Assembly: GCA_021786555.1 (NCBI GenBank)
Contig: JAJYNB010000298.1
Location: forward strand, 1-6,778
Direction of reading: 5' to 3'
Origin: Bacillota bacterium
Lineage (GTDB): Bacteria; Bacillota; Desulfitobacteriia; Desulfitobacteriales; JAJXUE01
Length of the DNA: 6,778 nucleotides
Below, in pieces: positions 1 through 5,500 of this stretch. Position numbers and translations under genes: made by a program. The notes under the pieces were generated by a model, which had not been told where the DNA came from, searched no databases, and worked only from the letters and a program-made list of their open reading frames with translations. Position 1 is the first letter of the stretch. Every line of letters starts with the position of its first letter.

Positions 1-1518
1 CTGACCGACCGGGCCATCGGCTTAAGCGTGGAGGTGCACGGCGCCACAGCCTTTCTGGTGCCGGAAATCCTGGATATCCCGGCAGACCGGCTTGAGGCCT
101 TTTTCGCGGCGGAGCAAGGCCTGGAACTGTACCGCCAGGCGCTGAACGAAATCACCCGGATGCGGCCGCACGTGCTTTCCGCGCCGGAGGAAGAACTCCT
201 GGCCCGGACCGGGGAAATGGCGCAAGCGCCGCAGAACATTTTCAGCATGTTCAATAACGCTGATTTGAAATTGCCACTTATCCGGGACGAGAACGGAAAA
301 GAAGTGGAACTTACCAAGGGTAACTACATCCTGATGCTGGAGTCCAGGGACAGGCGGGTACGAAAGGATGCCTTTACTGCTATGTACCGCGCCTACGGCG
401 ATTATCAGAACACAATTTCCGCCACCCTCAATGCCTCGGTCAAGAAAGACGTATTTTATGCCCGGGCGAGGAAATACGGTTCTGCTCTGGAAGCGTCACT
501 GGACAGCGACAATGTGCAAGCCGCGGTTTACGACAACCTGATTTCTGCCGTCCGAGCCAACCTGGCCCCGCTGCACCGCTACCTGGCCCTGCGCAAGCGG
601 GCCCTGGGCCTGGACGAACTTCATATGTACGACCTGTATACGCCCATTGTGCAGGACTCCGAATTCAAGATCACTTATCCCGAGGCGCTGCAGCGGGTTG
701 CTGAAGGGCTGACGCCGCTCGGTCAGGAATACGTGGCGGTGCTGCAGGAAGGCTTTAACAACCGATGGATAGATGTGCGGGAAAACCAGGGCAAGACCAG
801 CGGGGCGTACTGCTGGGGCGCTTATGGCACACACCCTTTTGTGCTGTTGAACTGGCACGACAATATCAATAACCTGTTTACCGTAGCGCACGAGATGGGC
901 CACGCCCTGCACTCCTTTTACTCTGACCGGGAACAGCCGTATGTCTATGCGGGTTATAAAATCTTTGTGGCGGAAGTAGCGTCCACCGTAAATGAAAGCC
1001 TGCTTATAGACTATATGCTCAACCGGACCGCCGATAAGAAGGAGAAACTGTACCTGTTAAACCATTACCTGGAGGAGTTCAGGGGAACGGTCTACCGTCA
1101 GACCATGTTTGCGGAATTTGAGAAAATTATTCACGCCAAGGTCGAAGCCGGGGAGGCGCTGACCACGGAGACCCTGAATGAAACCTATCATGAGCTGAAC
1201 GAAGCCTATTATGGTTCCGAAGTGGTGGTAGATGAGGATATCAGGCTGGAATGGGCGCGGATTCCTCACTTTTACACCAATTTCTACGTCTACAAGTACG
1301 CCACGGGCTTTTCAGCCGCCACAACCCTCTCCCAGCAGATTCTGCGTGAGGGTGAGCCGGCGGTGCAGCGTTACCTGGAGTTCCTGAAGGGCGGCAGTTC
1401 CGATTATCCGATTAATCTCCTGCGGCGGGCCGGGGTGGATATGGCCAAGCCGGAGCCAGTACAAGAGGCCCTGAGGGTATTCGCCAAGGTAGTTGATGAG
1501 ATGGAGGAACTGCTCTAA
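1..1518 (+). CDS. pepF: Oligoendopeptidase F (M3 metallopeptidase), 5' end missing
   Basis: This is the C-terminal part of a zinc-dependent oligoendopeptidase of the M3 (thimet oligopeptidase/PepF) family, a cytoplasmic enzyme that cuts short peptides. The frame is open from base 1, so the gene starts upstream. The 505 visible codons compare with about 600 in the family, so roughly 100 N-terminal residues are missing. A GTG at 28 is not a credible start because the homologous sequence continues through it. The zinc site is visible: HEMGH at 889-903 (visible codons 297-301), and the Glu of VAEVAST at 973-975, 28 residues after the first His, as expected for the third ligand. Just upstream is the family segment GKTSGAYCWGAYGTHPFVLL followed by NW. 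The protein ends in EMEELL with TAA at 1516-1518. Nothing in the visible part is broken. The family assignment is firm; the natural substrate and the subfamily cannot be read from the sequence. Confidence 0.95.
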   Translation: MTDRAIGLSVEVHGATAFLVPEILDIPADRLEAFFAAEQGLELYRQALNEITRMRPHVLSAPEEELLARTGEMAQAPQNIFSMFNNADLKLPLIRDENGKEVELTKGNYILMLESRDRRVRKDAFTAMYRAYGDYQNTISATLNASVKKDVFYARARKYGSALEASLDSDNVQAAVYDNLISAVRANLAPLHRYLALRKRALGLDELHMYDLYTPIVQDSEFKITYPEALQRVAEGLTPLGQEYVAVLQEGFNNRWIDVRENQGKTSGAYCWGAYGTHPFVLLNWHDNINNLFTVAHEMGHALHSFYSDREQPYVYAGYKIFVAEVASTVNESLLIDYMLNRTADKKEKLYLLNHYLEEFRGTVYRQTMFAEFEKIIHAKVEAGEALTTETLNETYHELNEAYYGSEVVVDEDIRLEWARIPHFYTNFYVYKYATGFSAATTLSQQILREGEPAVQRYLEFLKGGSSDYPINLLRRAGVDMAKPEPVQEALRVFAKVVDEMEELL

Positions 1519-1520
1519 TC

Positions 1521-1548
1521 GAGGTCGGAAGTCCGATGTCCGAGGTCC
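1521..1548 (+). repeat. Short degenerate heptamer array after pepF (4 units)
   Basis: Four tandem heptamers, GAGGTCG, GAAGTCC, GATGTCC and GAGGTCC, begin two bases after the pepF stop codon. They belong to the same family as the long array at 1773-1968, but two of the four carry substitutions outside the normally variable third position. The array sits at the same offset (TAA, TC, then GAR) as the long array does after the pepF tail copy, so the two tail-plus-array junctions share ancestry. The degeneracy suggests an older or non-homogenised copy. Confidence 0.85.
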
Positions 1549-1568
1549 GAGGCCAAGCGCGATGCAAA

Positions 1569-1595
1569 GTGTCAAGGGACCTGTCCCCCTGACAC
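1569..1595. repeat. Imperfect 27-base palindrome (REP/MITE-like)
   Basis: The outer arms GTGTCA (1569-1574) and TGACAC (1590-1595) are perfectly complementary. The inner arms GGGAC (1576-1580) and GTCCC (1583-1587) also pair. A bulge of A against CC separates inner from outer arms, and a two-base CT sits at the centre. The resulting 11-bp stem has no T-tract after it, so it is not a classical terminator. It resembles the TGTCA/TGACA palindromes that I recall as dispersed repeats in clostridial and deltaproteobacterial genomes, some of them linked to REP-associated transposases; that comparison is from memory. It lies between the degenerate heptamers and the pepF tail copy, close to the left breakpoint of that copy. 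Confidence 0.65.
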
Positions 1596-1602
1596 ACACC
1601 AG

Positions 1603-1770
1603 GGAGAGCCGGCGGTGAGGCGTTACCTGGACTTTCTGAAAGGGGGCAGCTCAGACTACCCGATCAACCTGCTGCGCGGGGCGGGGGTGGATATGGCCAA
1701 GCCGGAATCGGTGCAGGAGGCCCTGCAGGTATTTGCCCGGATTGTGGGGGAGATGGAGGAACTGCTCTAA
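1603..1770 (+). pseudogene. Diverged copy of the 3' end of pepF (last 55 codons plus stop)
   Basis: This fragment encodes a second version of the PepF C-terminus, from GEPAVRRYLDFLKGG through EMEELL and TAA (1768-1770). Aligned with codons 450-505 of the pepF above, about 47 of 55 residues are identical and there are no indels. About 18 codons differ synonymously and 8 change the amino acid. That ratio indicates divergence under purifying selection, so the fragment comes from a once-functional paralogue or a related strain's allele. No start codon or catalytic region is present, so it is a remnant. It happens to be in the same frame as pepF, and no stop lies between 1519 and 1768. Homology becomes unclear to the left of about 1600. 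The long heptamer array follows two bases after the stop. Confidence 0.88.
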
Positions 1771-1772
1771 TC

Positions 1773-1968
1773 GAAGTCCGAGGTCCGAAGTCCGAGGTCC
1801 GAGGTCCGAAGTCCGAGGTCCGAGGTCCGAGGTCCGAAGTCCGAGGTCCGAGGTCCGAAGTCCGAGGTCCGAGGTCCGAGGTCCGAGGTCCGAAGTCCGA
1901 AGTCCGAAGTCCGAGGTCCGAGGTCCGAAGTCCGAGGTCCGAGGTCCGAAGTCCGAAGTCCGAAGTCC
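1773..1968 (+). repeat. 28-unit tandem array of heptamer GARGTCC
   Basis: Twenty-eight uninterrupted heptamers span exactly 196 bases. Sixteen units are GAGGTCC and twelve are GAAGTCC; every other position is invariant across all units. The A/G order is irregular, with a run of four G units and two runs of three A units. Since 7 is not a multiple of 3, all three forward frames read the same peptide cycle (E-V-R-S/G-P-R/K-S) and the reverse frames read G-L/P-R-T-S-D-F/L. The array therefore has no stop in any frame, which explains long meaningless ORFs through it. It recalls the short tandem heptamer repeats described in cyanobacteria. The uniformity suggests recent expansion by slippage, so copy number may vary between strains. 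No internal hairpin potential is apparent. Confidence 0.97.
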
Positions 1969-1984
1969 GAGATTGGGGATGTGT

Positions 1985-2020
1985 GGAGGCGCTGCCTACA
2001 GGGTAGCGCCTCCCTTATTT
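1985..2020 (+). terminator. Terminator-like hairpin between the pepF region and the ger operon
   Basis: GGAGGCGCT (1985-1993) pairs perfectly with AGCGCCTCC (2005-2013). Two further C-G pairs and one G-U pair extend the stem to 12 bp around a TACAG loop. The stem is followed by CTTATTTG, a modest T-rich run. It lies after the heptamer array and 59 bases before the gerA start, so it most likely ends transcription coming from pepF and insulates the ger operon. The weak T-tract leaves room for a leader or attenuator role instead. Confidence 0.65.
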
Positions 2021-2031
2021 GTCATGCTTTA

Positions 2032-2041
2032 CCATGCATGG
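2032..2041. promoter_or_regulatory. Perfect 10-base palindrome CCATGCATGG in the gerA leader
   Basis: CCATGCATGG is self-complementary over its full length and lies 37 bases upstream of the gerA start, within the only 58 bases between the hairpin and the ribosome binding site where a dedicated promoter or operator could sit. It could be a regulator site, but ten-base palindromes also arise by chance and I cannot assign a protein to it. Confidence 0.25.
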
Positions 2042-2067
2042 ATAGAGGCGGCCTTTCAGAAACTAAC

Positions 2068-2074
2068 AGGAGAG
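2068..2074 (+). promoter_or_regulatory. Ribosome binding site deciding the gerA TTG start
   Basis: AGGAGAG, containing the core AGGAG at 2068-2072, lies six bases before TTG at 2079. This is good spacing and supports the TTG start. A competing GTG at 2097 has only the G-rich GGTGAG four bases upstream. The choice changes the protein by six residues. Confidence 0.75.
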
Positions 2075-2078
2075 CAAA

Positions 2079-4388
2079 TTGCCGGGGGGTGAGCCGGTGG
2101 TCAAATATCTCAACAACCGCAAGAACAAAAGCCGGGCCGCCAAGGGCCAGAACCCGGGGACCTATCCCGGTTCAGGTCAGGCCCAGGGCACTGGTTCACC
2201 GTCCGCAGCCGGGTCTGGACAGAATCAGGGAGATAACAAACCTGCAGTCCAAGACGAGCCAGCCATGGCCTTTATGACGAGGGCCTGGAGTATGGTCAAA
2301 AGCCTTATTACCTACCAAGCCTCTGAGCTGGATGACAGCTTTTCCCTGGGGGCCAGGCGCACGGACGGAAACCCTGCTGACGGGTGGCCCAGCGGCTCCG
2401 GCCAAAGCGGCCAGGTTTCCGGCATTCAGGCAGGAGGTCAACAGGGCCAGAGCGCGGCCTCGGTCCAGACCGATGCCGGCCAGTGGCGGGCAGCGCTTCA
2501 GCCCGGCCAGGAACTCTTGGAGCCACCGCCCGGTTCTGCCTCTCACTACCAGATGCAGCAGGGGGCACAGGCTCAGCAGCAGCAAAATCCCCAGCAGCAA
2601 GACCAGACTGGGCAGGGGCGGGGCCAGGGACAGGCAAAAGGGGGGGGAGCCCAGGCCAAACCTCCGGCACGAGAGGCCGGCCAAGCGCCGCAGAGTCAGC
2701 CTCAGGGTGACCCTGCGGCAGGGACTCAAGCAAAAGGGGGTAAAGGGCAAGCCCAGGGCGGGCAACCACCCCAAAACCAATCGGCTCAGGGACAACCTGC
2801 CCCTGGAGTTAAGCATACCAAGCAAGGCGGCACCCAGGCGGGAGAACAACAGGTGCCGGTGGAACAGCAGATTCATTACGCCCTGGACAAGAACCTGGCC
2901 CATGTTAAGCAGGTCTTTGGCATCCCCAATAACAAGGGCTTTTCGGTACGGGAATTCCTGGTGGGTTTCAAACAGGTATGTCCGGCCTTTATCCTTTTCA
3001 CCGAAGGCCTGGCCGATAAGACTGTCATTGATAACTTTGTCCTGCAACCGCTGATGGTCTGGAGCAGCCTGGAGGATTATAACCCAAAGGATCCCCTGGC
3101 CCTGGCTAGAGAACGCCTGGTCCTGGCCAACCAGGTGGAAGAAACCCGTGATTTCAATGAAGTCATCAAAGGTGTCCTATCCGGTTCCACAGCCTTGTTT
3201 ATCGAGGGGTCCAACGCTGCCCTGCTCTTGGAGACCAAGGGCTGGGAACACCGCCCCGTAAGCAGGCCCATGGTGGAAAACGTGGTGCGCGGTCCGCAGG
3301 AAGCATTTAACGAAGTACTCATCATCAACGTGGCCCTGATCAGGAGCCGCCTGCGGACGGAAAAACTGGTCAGCGAGATGTCCACCATCGGTACCCTGAG
3401 CAAGGCTGATGTGGCAGTAATGTACCTGTCGGATATCGCCAACCCCACCCTGGTACAGGAGGTGCGCCGCCGCCTCAACGCCCTGCGCGATGTTGATTAT
3501 ATTCCTGACACGGGTATCCTCGAGCAACTGATCGAAGATAAGCCCTTTTCCCTCATGCCCCAGACCCTGTCCACAGAGCGACCTGACCGGGTGGCGGCTT
3601 ATCTCTCGGAGGGTCACGTAGCCTTGCTCATGAGCAGCACCCCCTTTGCTTTGGTGGTTCCGGCTACGTTTTGGGCCCTGCTCCATTCGCCGGAAGATTC
3701 CTATGTCCGCTGGCCCTATGGCGGCCTGATGCGGGTGGTGCGGGTATCGGCGCTCCTGATCGCCATGTTCCTGCCCGCCCTGTACCTTGCCATCGTTAAT
3801 TACCACCAGGCTATGCTGCCCCCGGATTTGCTGTTTGCCATCGCTGCAGCGCGGGAAAGAGTACCTATGCCTTCGGTGATTGAAATTGCGGTGATGGAAC
3901 TATCTTTCGAACTGATCCGAGAGGCGGGTATCCGCATTCCCTCCATCATCGGCCCTACCATCGGTATAGTGGGGGCCCTGATTTTGGGTCAGGCGGCTGT
4001 GCAAGCCAACCTGATTTCGCCCCTGGTCATCATCATCGTATCTCTGACCGGTCTGGGCTCTTTCGCCATCCCTAACTACAACCTGTCTTTCCAAATCAGG
4101 CTGTTGCGTTTTGTCTACATGGCTGCCGCCCTGTCCGGCGGGTTCGTGGCCATCACCATTCTGATGTTCATCCACATGGCTGGGCTGAGCGGTGTGAAAT
4201 CCTTCGGAGTGCCCGTACTCTCACCGGCATCCCCCAACAGGCAGAGCAAAGACACGCTGCTGCGCTCGCCTACCTGGACCCAGGAGGCCAGGCCAAATCT
4301 GGTCCGGCCCCTGAAAGGCCGGCGCCAGCCTCCGGTGACACGGGCCTGGGACCCTGAGGCCGGGCCGCGGCGGGGGGGCAACACGTGA
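2079..4388 (+). CDS. gerA: Spore germination receptor A subunit (GerA/GerKA type) with long Q/G/P-rich N-terminus
   Basis: This is the A subunit of a spore germinant receptor in the inner spore membrane. A subunits are thought to oligomerise into the ion channel opened when the B subunit binds a nutrient. Residues 1-264 are low-complexity Gln/Gly/Pro/Ala-rich sequence, interrupted by a non-repetitive island near 62-92. The conserved cytosolic domain runs from about 265 to 510 and includes RGPQEAFNEVL and DIANPTLVQEVRRRLNAL. Membrane segments lie near 515-536, 556-575, 622-642, 645-664 and 680-702. The hallmark stretch MELSFELIREAGIRIP then IGPTIGIVGALILGQAAV is at about 606-641. A basic, Pro-rich tail with KDTLLRSP (724-731) ends at 769. 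Family members usually have about 480-560 residues, and the excess is nearly all N-terminal; B. cereus GerIA has a comparable but shorter extension. The TTG start follows AGGAG. The stop overlaps the gerB start by four bases. SpoVAF is a paralogue, but the B and C neighbours favour a receptor. The germinant is unknown. Confidence 0.95.
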   Translation: MPGGEPVVKYLNNRKNKSRAAKGQNPGTYPGSGQAQGTGSPSAAGSGQNQGDNKPAVQDEPAMAFMTRAWSMVKSLITYQASELDDSFSLGARRTDGNPADGWPSGSGQSGQVSGIQAGGQQGQSAASVQTDAGQWRAALQPGQELLEPPPGSASHYQMQQGAQAQQQQNPQQQDQTGQGRGQGQAKGGGAQAKPPAREAGQAPQSQPQGDPAAGTQAKGGKGQAQGGQPPQNQSAQGQPAPGVKHTKQGGTQAGEQQVPVEQQIHYALDKNLAHVKQVFGIPNNKGFSVREFLVGFKQVCPAFILFTEGLADKTVIDNFVLQPLMVWSSLEDYNPKDPLALARERLVLANQVEETRDFNEVIKGVLSGSTALFIEGSNAALLLETKGWEHRPVSRPMVENVVRGPQEAFNEVLIINVALIRSRLRTEKLVSEMSTIGTLSKADVAVMYLSDIANPTLVQEVRRRLNALRDVDYIPDTGILEQLIEDKPFSLMPQTLSTERPDRVAAYLSEGHVALLMSSTPFALVVPATFWALLHSPEDSYVRWPYGGLMRVVRVSALLIAMFLPALYLAIVNYHQAMLPPDLLFAIAAARERVPMPSVIEIAVMELSFELIREAGIRIPSIIGPTIGIVGALILGQAAVQANLISPLVIIIVSLTGLGSFAIPNYNLSFQIRLLRFVYMAAALSGGFVAITILMFIHMAGLSGVKSFGVPVLSPASPNRQSKDTLLRSPTWTQEARPNLVRPLKGRRQPPVTRAWDPEAGPRRGGNT

Positions 4389-5500
4389 TTAAACAAGGCC
4401 ACGTGGGGACCCTGGAGTTATTTACCACAGTATCAATCTACCAGTCCTTTGCACTCCTCTACCACCTGCCCAACGCCCTGGGCCGGGACGCTTACACCGG
4501 GGCGTGGCTGCTCAATCTGCTGGCGGGCCTCCTGTCTGTGTTGGTTTCCCTGTCGGTGTGCCTGCTGCTGCACCGTTTTCCTGGCAAATCCATCATTGAA
4601 ATCGCCGAAGAATTGTTGGGACGCTGGGGCGGGCTGCTGCTGAGTCTGGCAGTGGCCGGGTTTTACTTGTATATAGCAGCCATATCAACCCGCGCAGCAG
4701 GGGATTCCACGGTCTCGACCATCATGCTGGATACTCCTCTGAGCGTGCTCATGGCCGGAGGCCTAGTGGCGATAGCCGCGGTTTCCTACCTGGGCCTGGA
4801 GTCCTTAACCCGTACGGCCTTAATCTTTTCACCCTTTATCTTGTTGGGGTTCGGCCTAGTGATCTGCCTTTCCCTACCAGATGCCCACTGGGATGCGATC
4901 TACCCGCTCTTGGGGACGCCCCTGCCAAGTTTGCTGCAGTCCAGCGGCAAGTTTGCTTTTACGGTGCATGACTGTTTTTTCATGGCCATTTTGGCACCTT
5001 ACCTGCGCCAGCCGAAAAGCGTTTTCCGGGTTACTTTCTGGAGCATCATGCTGGTCACTGTCCTAGGCACGGTGCTAATCCTGGTGGTGGAGGCTGTTTT
5101 GTCCTATCCATCTTTTAAGTTGGTGGGTTTCCCGGTTTACGAGGTGGTGCGGTTGATCTACATCGGCCGCTTCCTGCAGCGTATCGAAGCCCTGTTTGTG
5201 GTGATGGTGGTGGTGGTATCCCTGGTATATAGCAGCATGGCCTTCCACACGGGAATTCTGGCCTTGGCCCAGGGCTGGAAGCTGTCGGACTGGCGCCCCC
5301 TGGTTTTTCCCTGGGCGGTGATAGTATTCAGCCTGGGGATTCTGCCCAGGGACTCCGTAGTTGTTGGCCGCTGGTATTACTCTTTAGGCAACGCCCTGCT
5401 TTTCTCGGTCTTGTTTGTGCTGCTTCCCATGTTCCTGTACACCATAGCTGTACTCAAGGGAAAGAAAGGAGGGAGACAGGTTGAAGAACAAAGCGGTTAG
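4385..5500 (+). CDS. gerB: Spore germination receptor B subunit (GerAB/GerKB type permease-like protein)
   Basis: This is the polytopic B subunit of the receptor, a member of the amino acid/polyamine/organocation (APC) superfamily and, in studied receptors, the germinant sensor. About ten membrane segments can be placed near residues 9-28, 40-62, 82-101, 118-137, 143-163, 188-207, 217-240, 267-293, 304-321 and 336-358. The stretch FPVYEVVRLIYIGRFLQRIE, followed by ALF (249-271), is typical of the family. The length of 371 residues is normal (about 365). The GTG start overlaps the gerA TGA as GTGA, so translation is probably coupled; upstream there is only a run of G (4372-4378) rather than a classical ribosome site. 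Oddly, the first membrane helix has no glycine between G8 and G33, whereas relatives I recall carry one or more Gly there. The specific germinant cannot be predicted. Confidence 0.93.
   Translation: MIKQGHVGTLELFTTVSIYQSFALLYHLPNALGRDAYTGAWLLNLLAGLLSVLVSLSVCLLLHRFPGKSIIEIAEELLGRWGGLLLSLAVAGFYLYIAAISTRAAGDSTVSTIMLDTPLSVLMAGGLVAIAAVSYLGLESLTRTALIFSPFILLGFGLVICLSLPDAHWDAIYPLLGTPLPSLLQSSGKFAFTVHDCFFMAILAPYLRQPKSVFRVTFWSIMLVTVLGTVLILVVEAVLSYPSFKLVGFPVYEVVRLIYIGRFLQRIEALFVVMVVVVSLVYSSMAFHTGILALAQGWKLSDWRPLVFPWAVIVFSLGILPRDSVVVGRWYYSLGNALLFSVLFVLLPMFLYTIAVLKGKKGGRQVEEQSG
5466..5472 (+). promoter_or_regulatory. Strong ribosome binding site deciding the gerC TTG start
   Basis: AAGGAGG, a near-perfect anti-16S match, lies eight bases before TTG at 5481 and inside the gerB coding region. 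It fixes the TTG as the start, which yields a lysine-initiated signal peptide (MKNK) and a 20-base overlap with gerB. Confidence 0.85.

Noticed and set aside
28..30. GTG at 28 as the true start of pepF
   Set aside because: The frame is open to base 1 and the encoded sequence is already inside the family's N-terminal half. Starting here would remove about 100 residues normally present, and there is no ribosome site upstream.
496..912. 138-codon minus-strand open frame opposite pepF
   Set aside because: It is a shadow of the GC-rich pepF coding strand, crossing the region that encodes the HEMGH zinc motif, with no signals of its own.
1773..1968. Possible CRISPR array
   Set aside because: The units are contiguous 7-base repeats with no spacers, and no cas genes are present.
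2035..2065. Sigma-G-like promoter: TGCATG (2035-2040), 18-base spacer, GAAACTA (2059-2065)
   Set aside because: The -35 fits a TGHATR pattern, but the -10 matches only about five of seven positions. Transcription would begin around 2072, inside the ribosome site used by the TTG start. It would only make sense with the GTG start at 2097. A sporulation promoter is expected here, but I cannot place it with confidence.
1733..2092. 119-residue open frame with a repeating SEVRGPR-type peptide across the heptamer array
   Set aside because: The heptamer has no stop in any of the six frames, so an open frame is automatic. The frame lacks a ribosome site, begins out of frame inside the pepF remnant and ends just inside gerA. 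The apparent peptide repeat is only the DNA repeat read in threes.
2196..3047. Long minus-strand and alternative plus-frame open frames (up to 283 codons) over the Q-rich part of gerA
   Set aside because: GC-rich, repetitive CAG/CCC/GGC codon use keeps the other frames open. They have no ribosome site or recognisable domain and lie over a well-supported gene.
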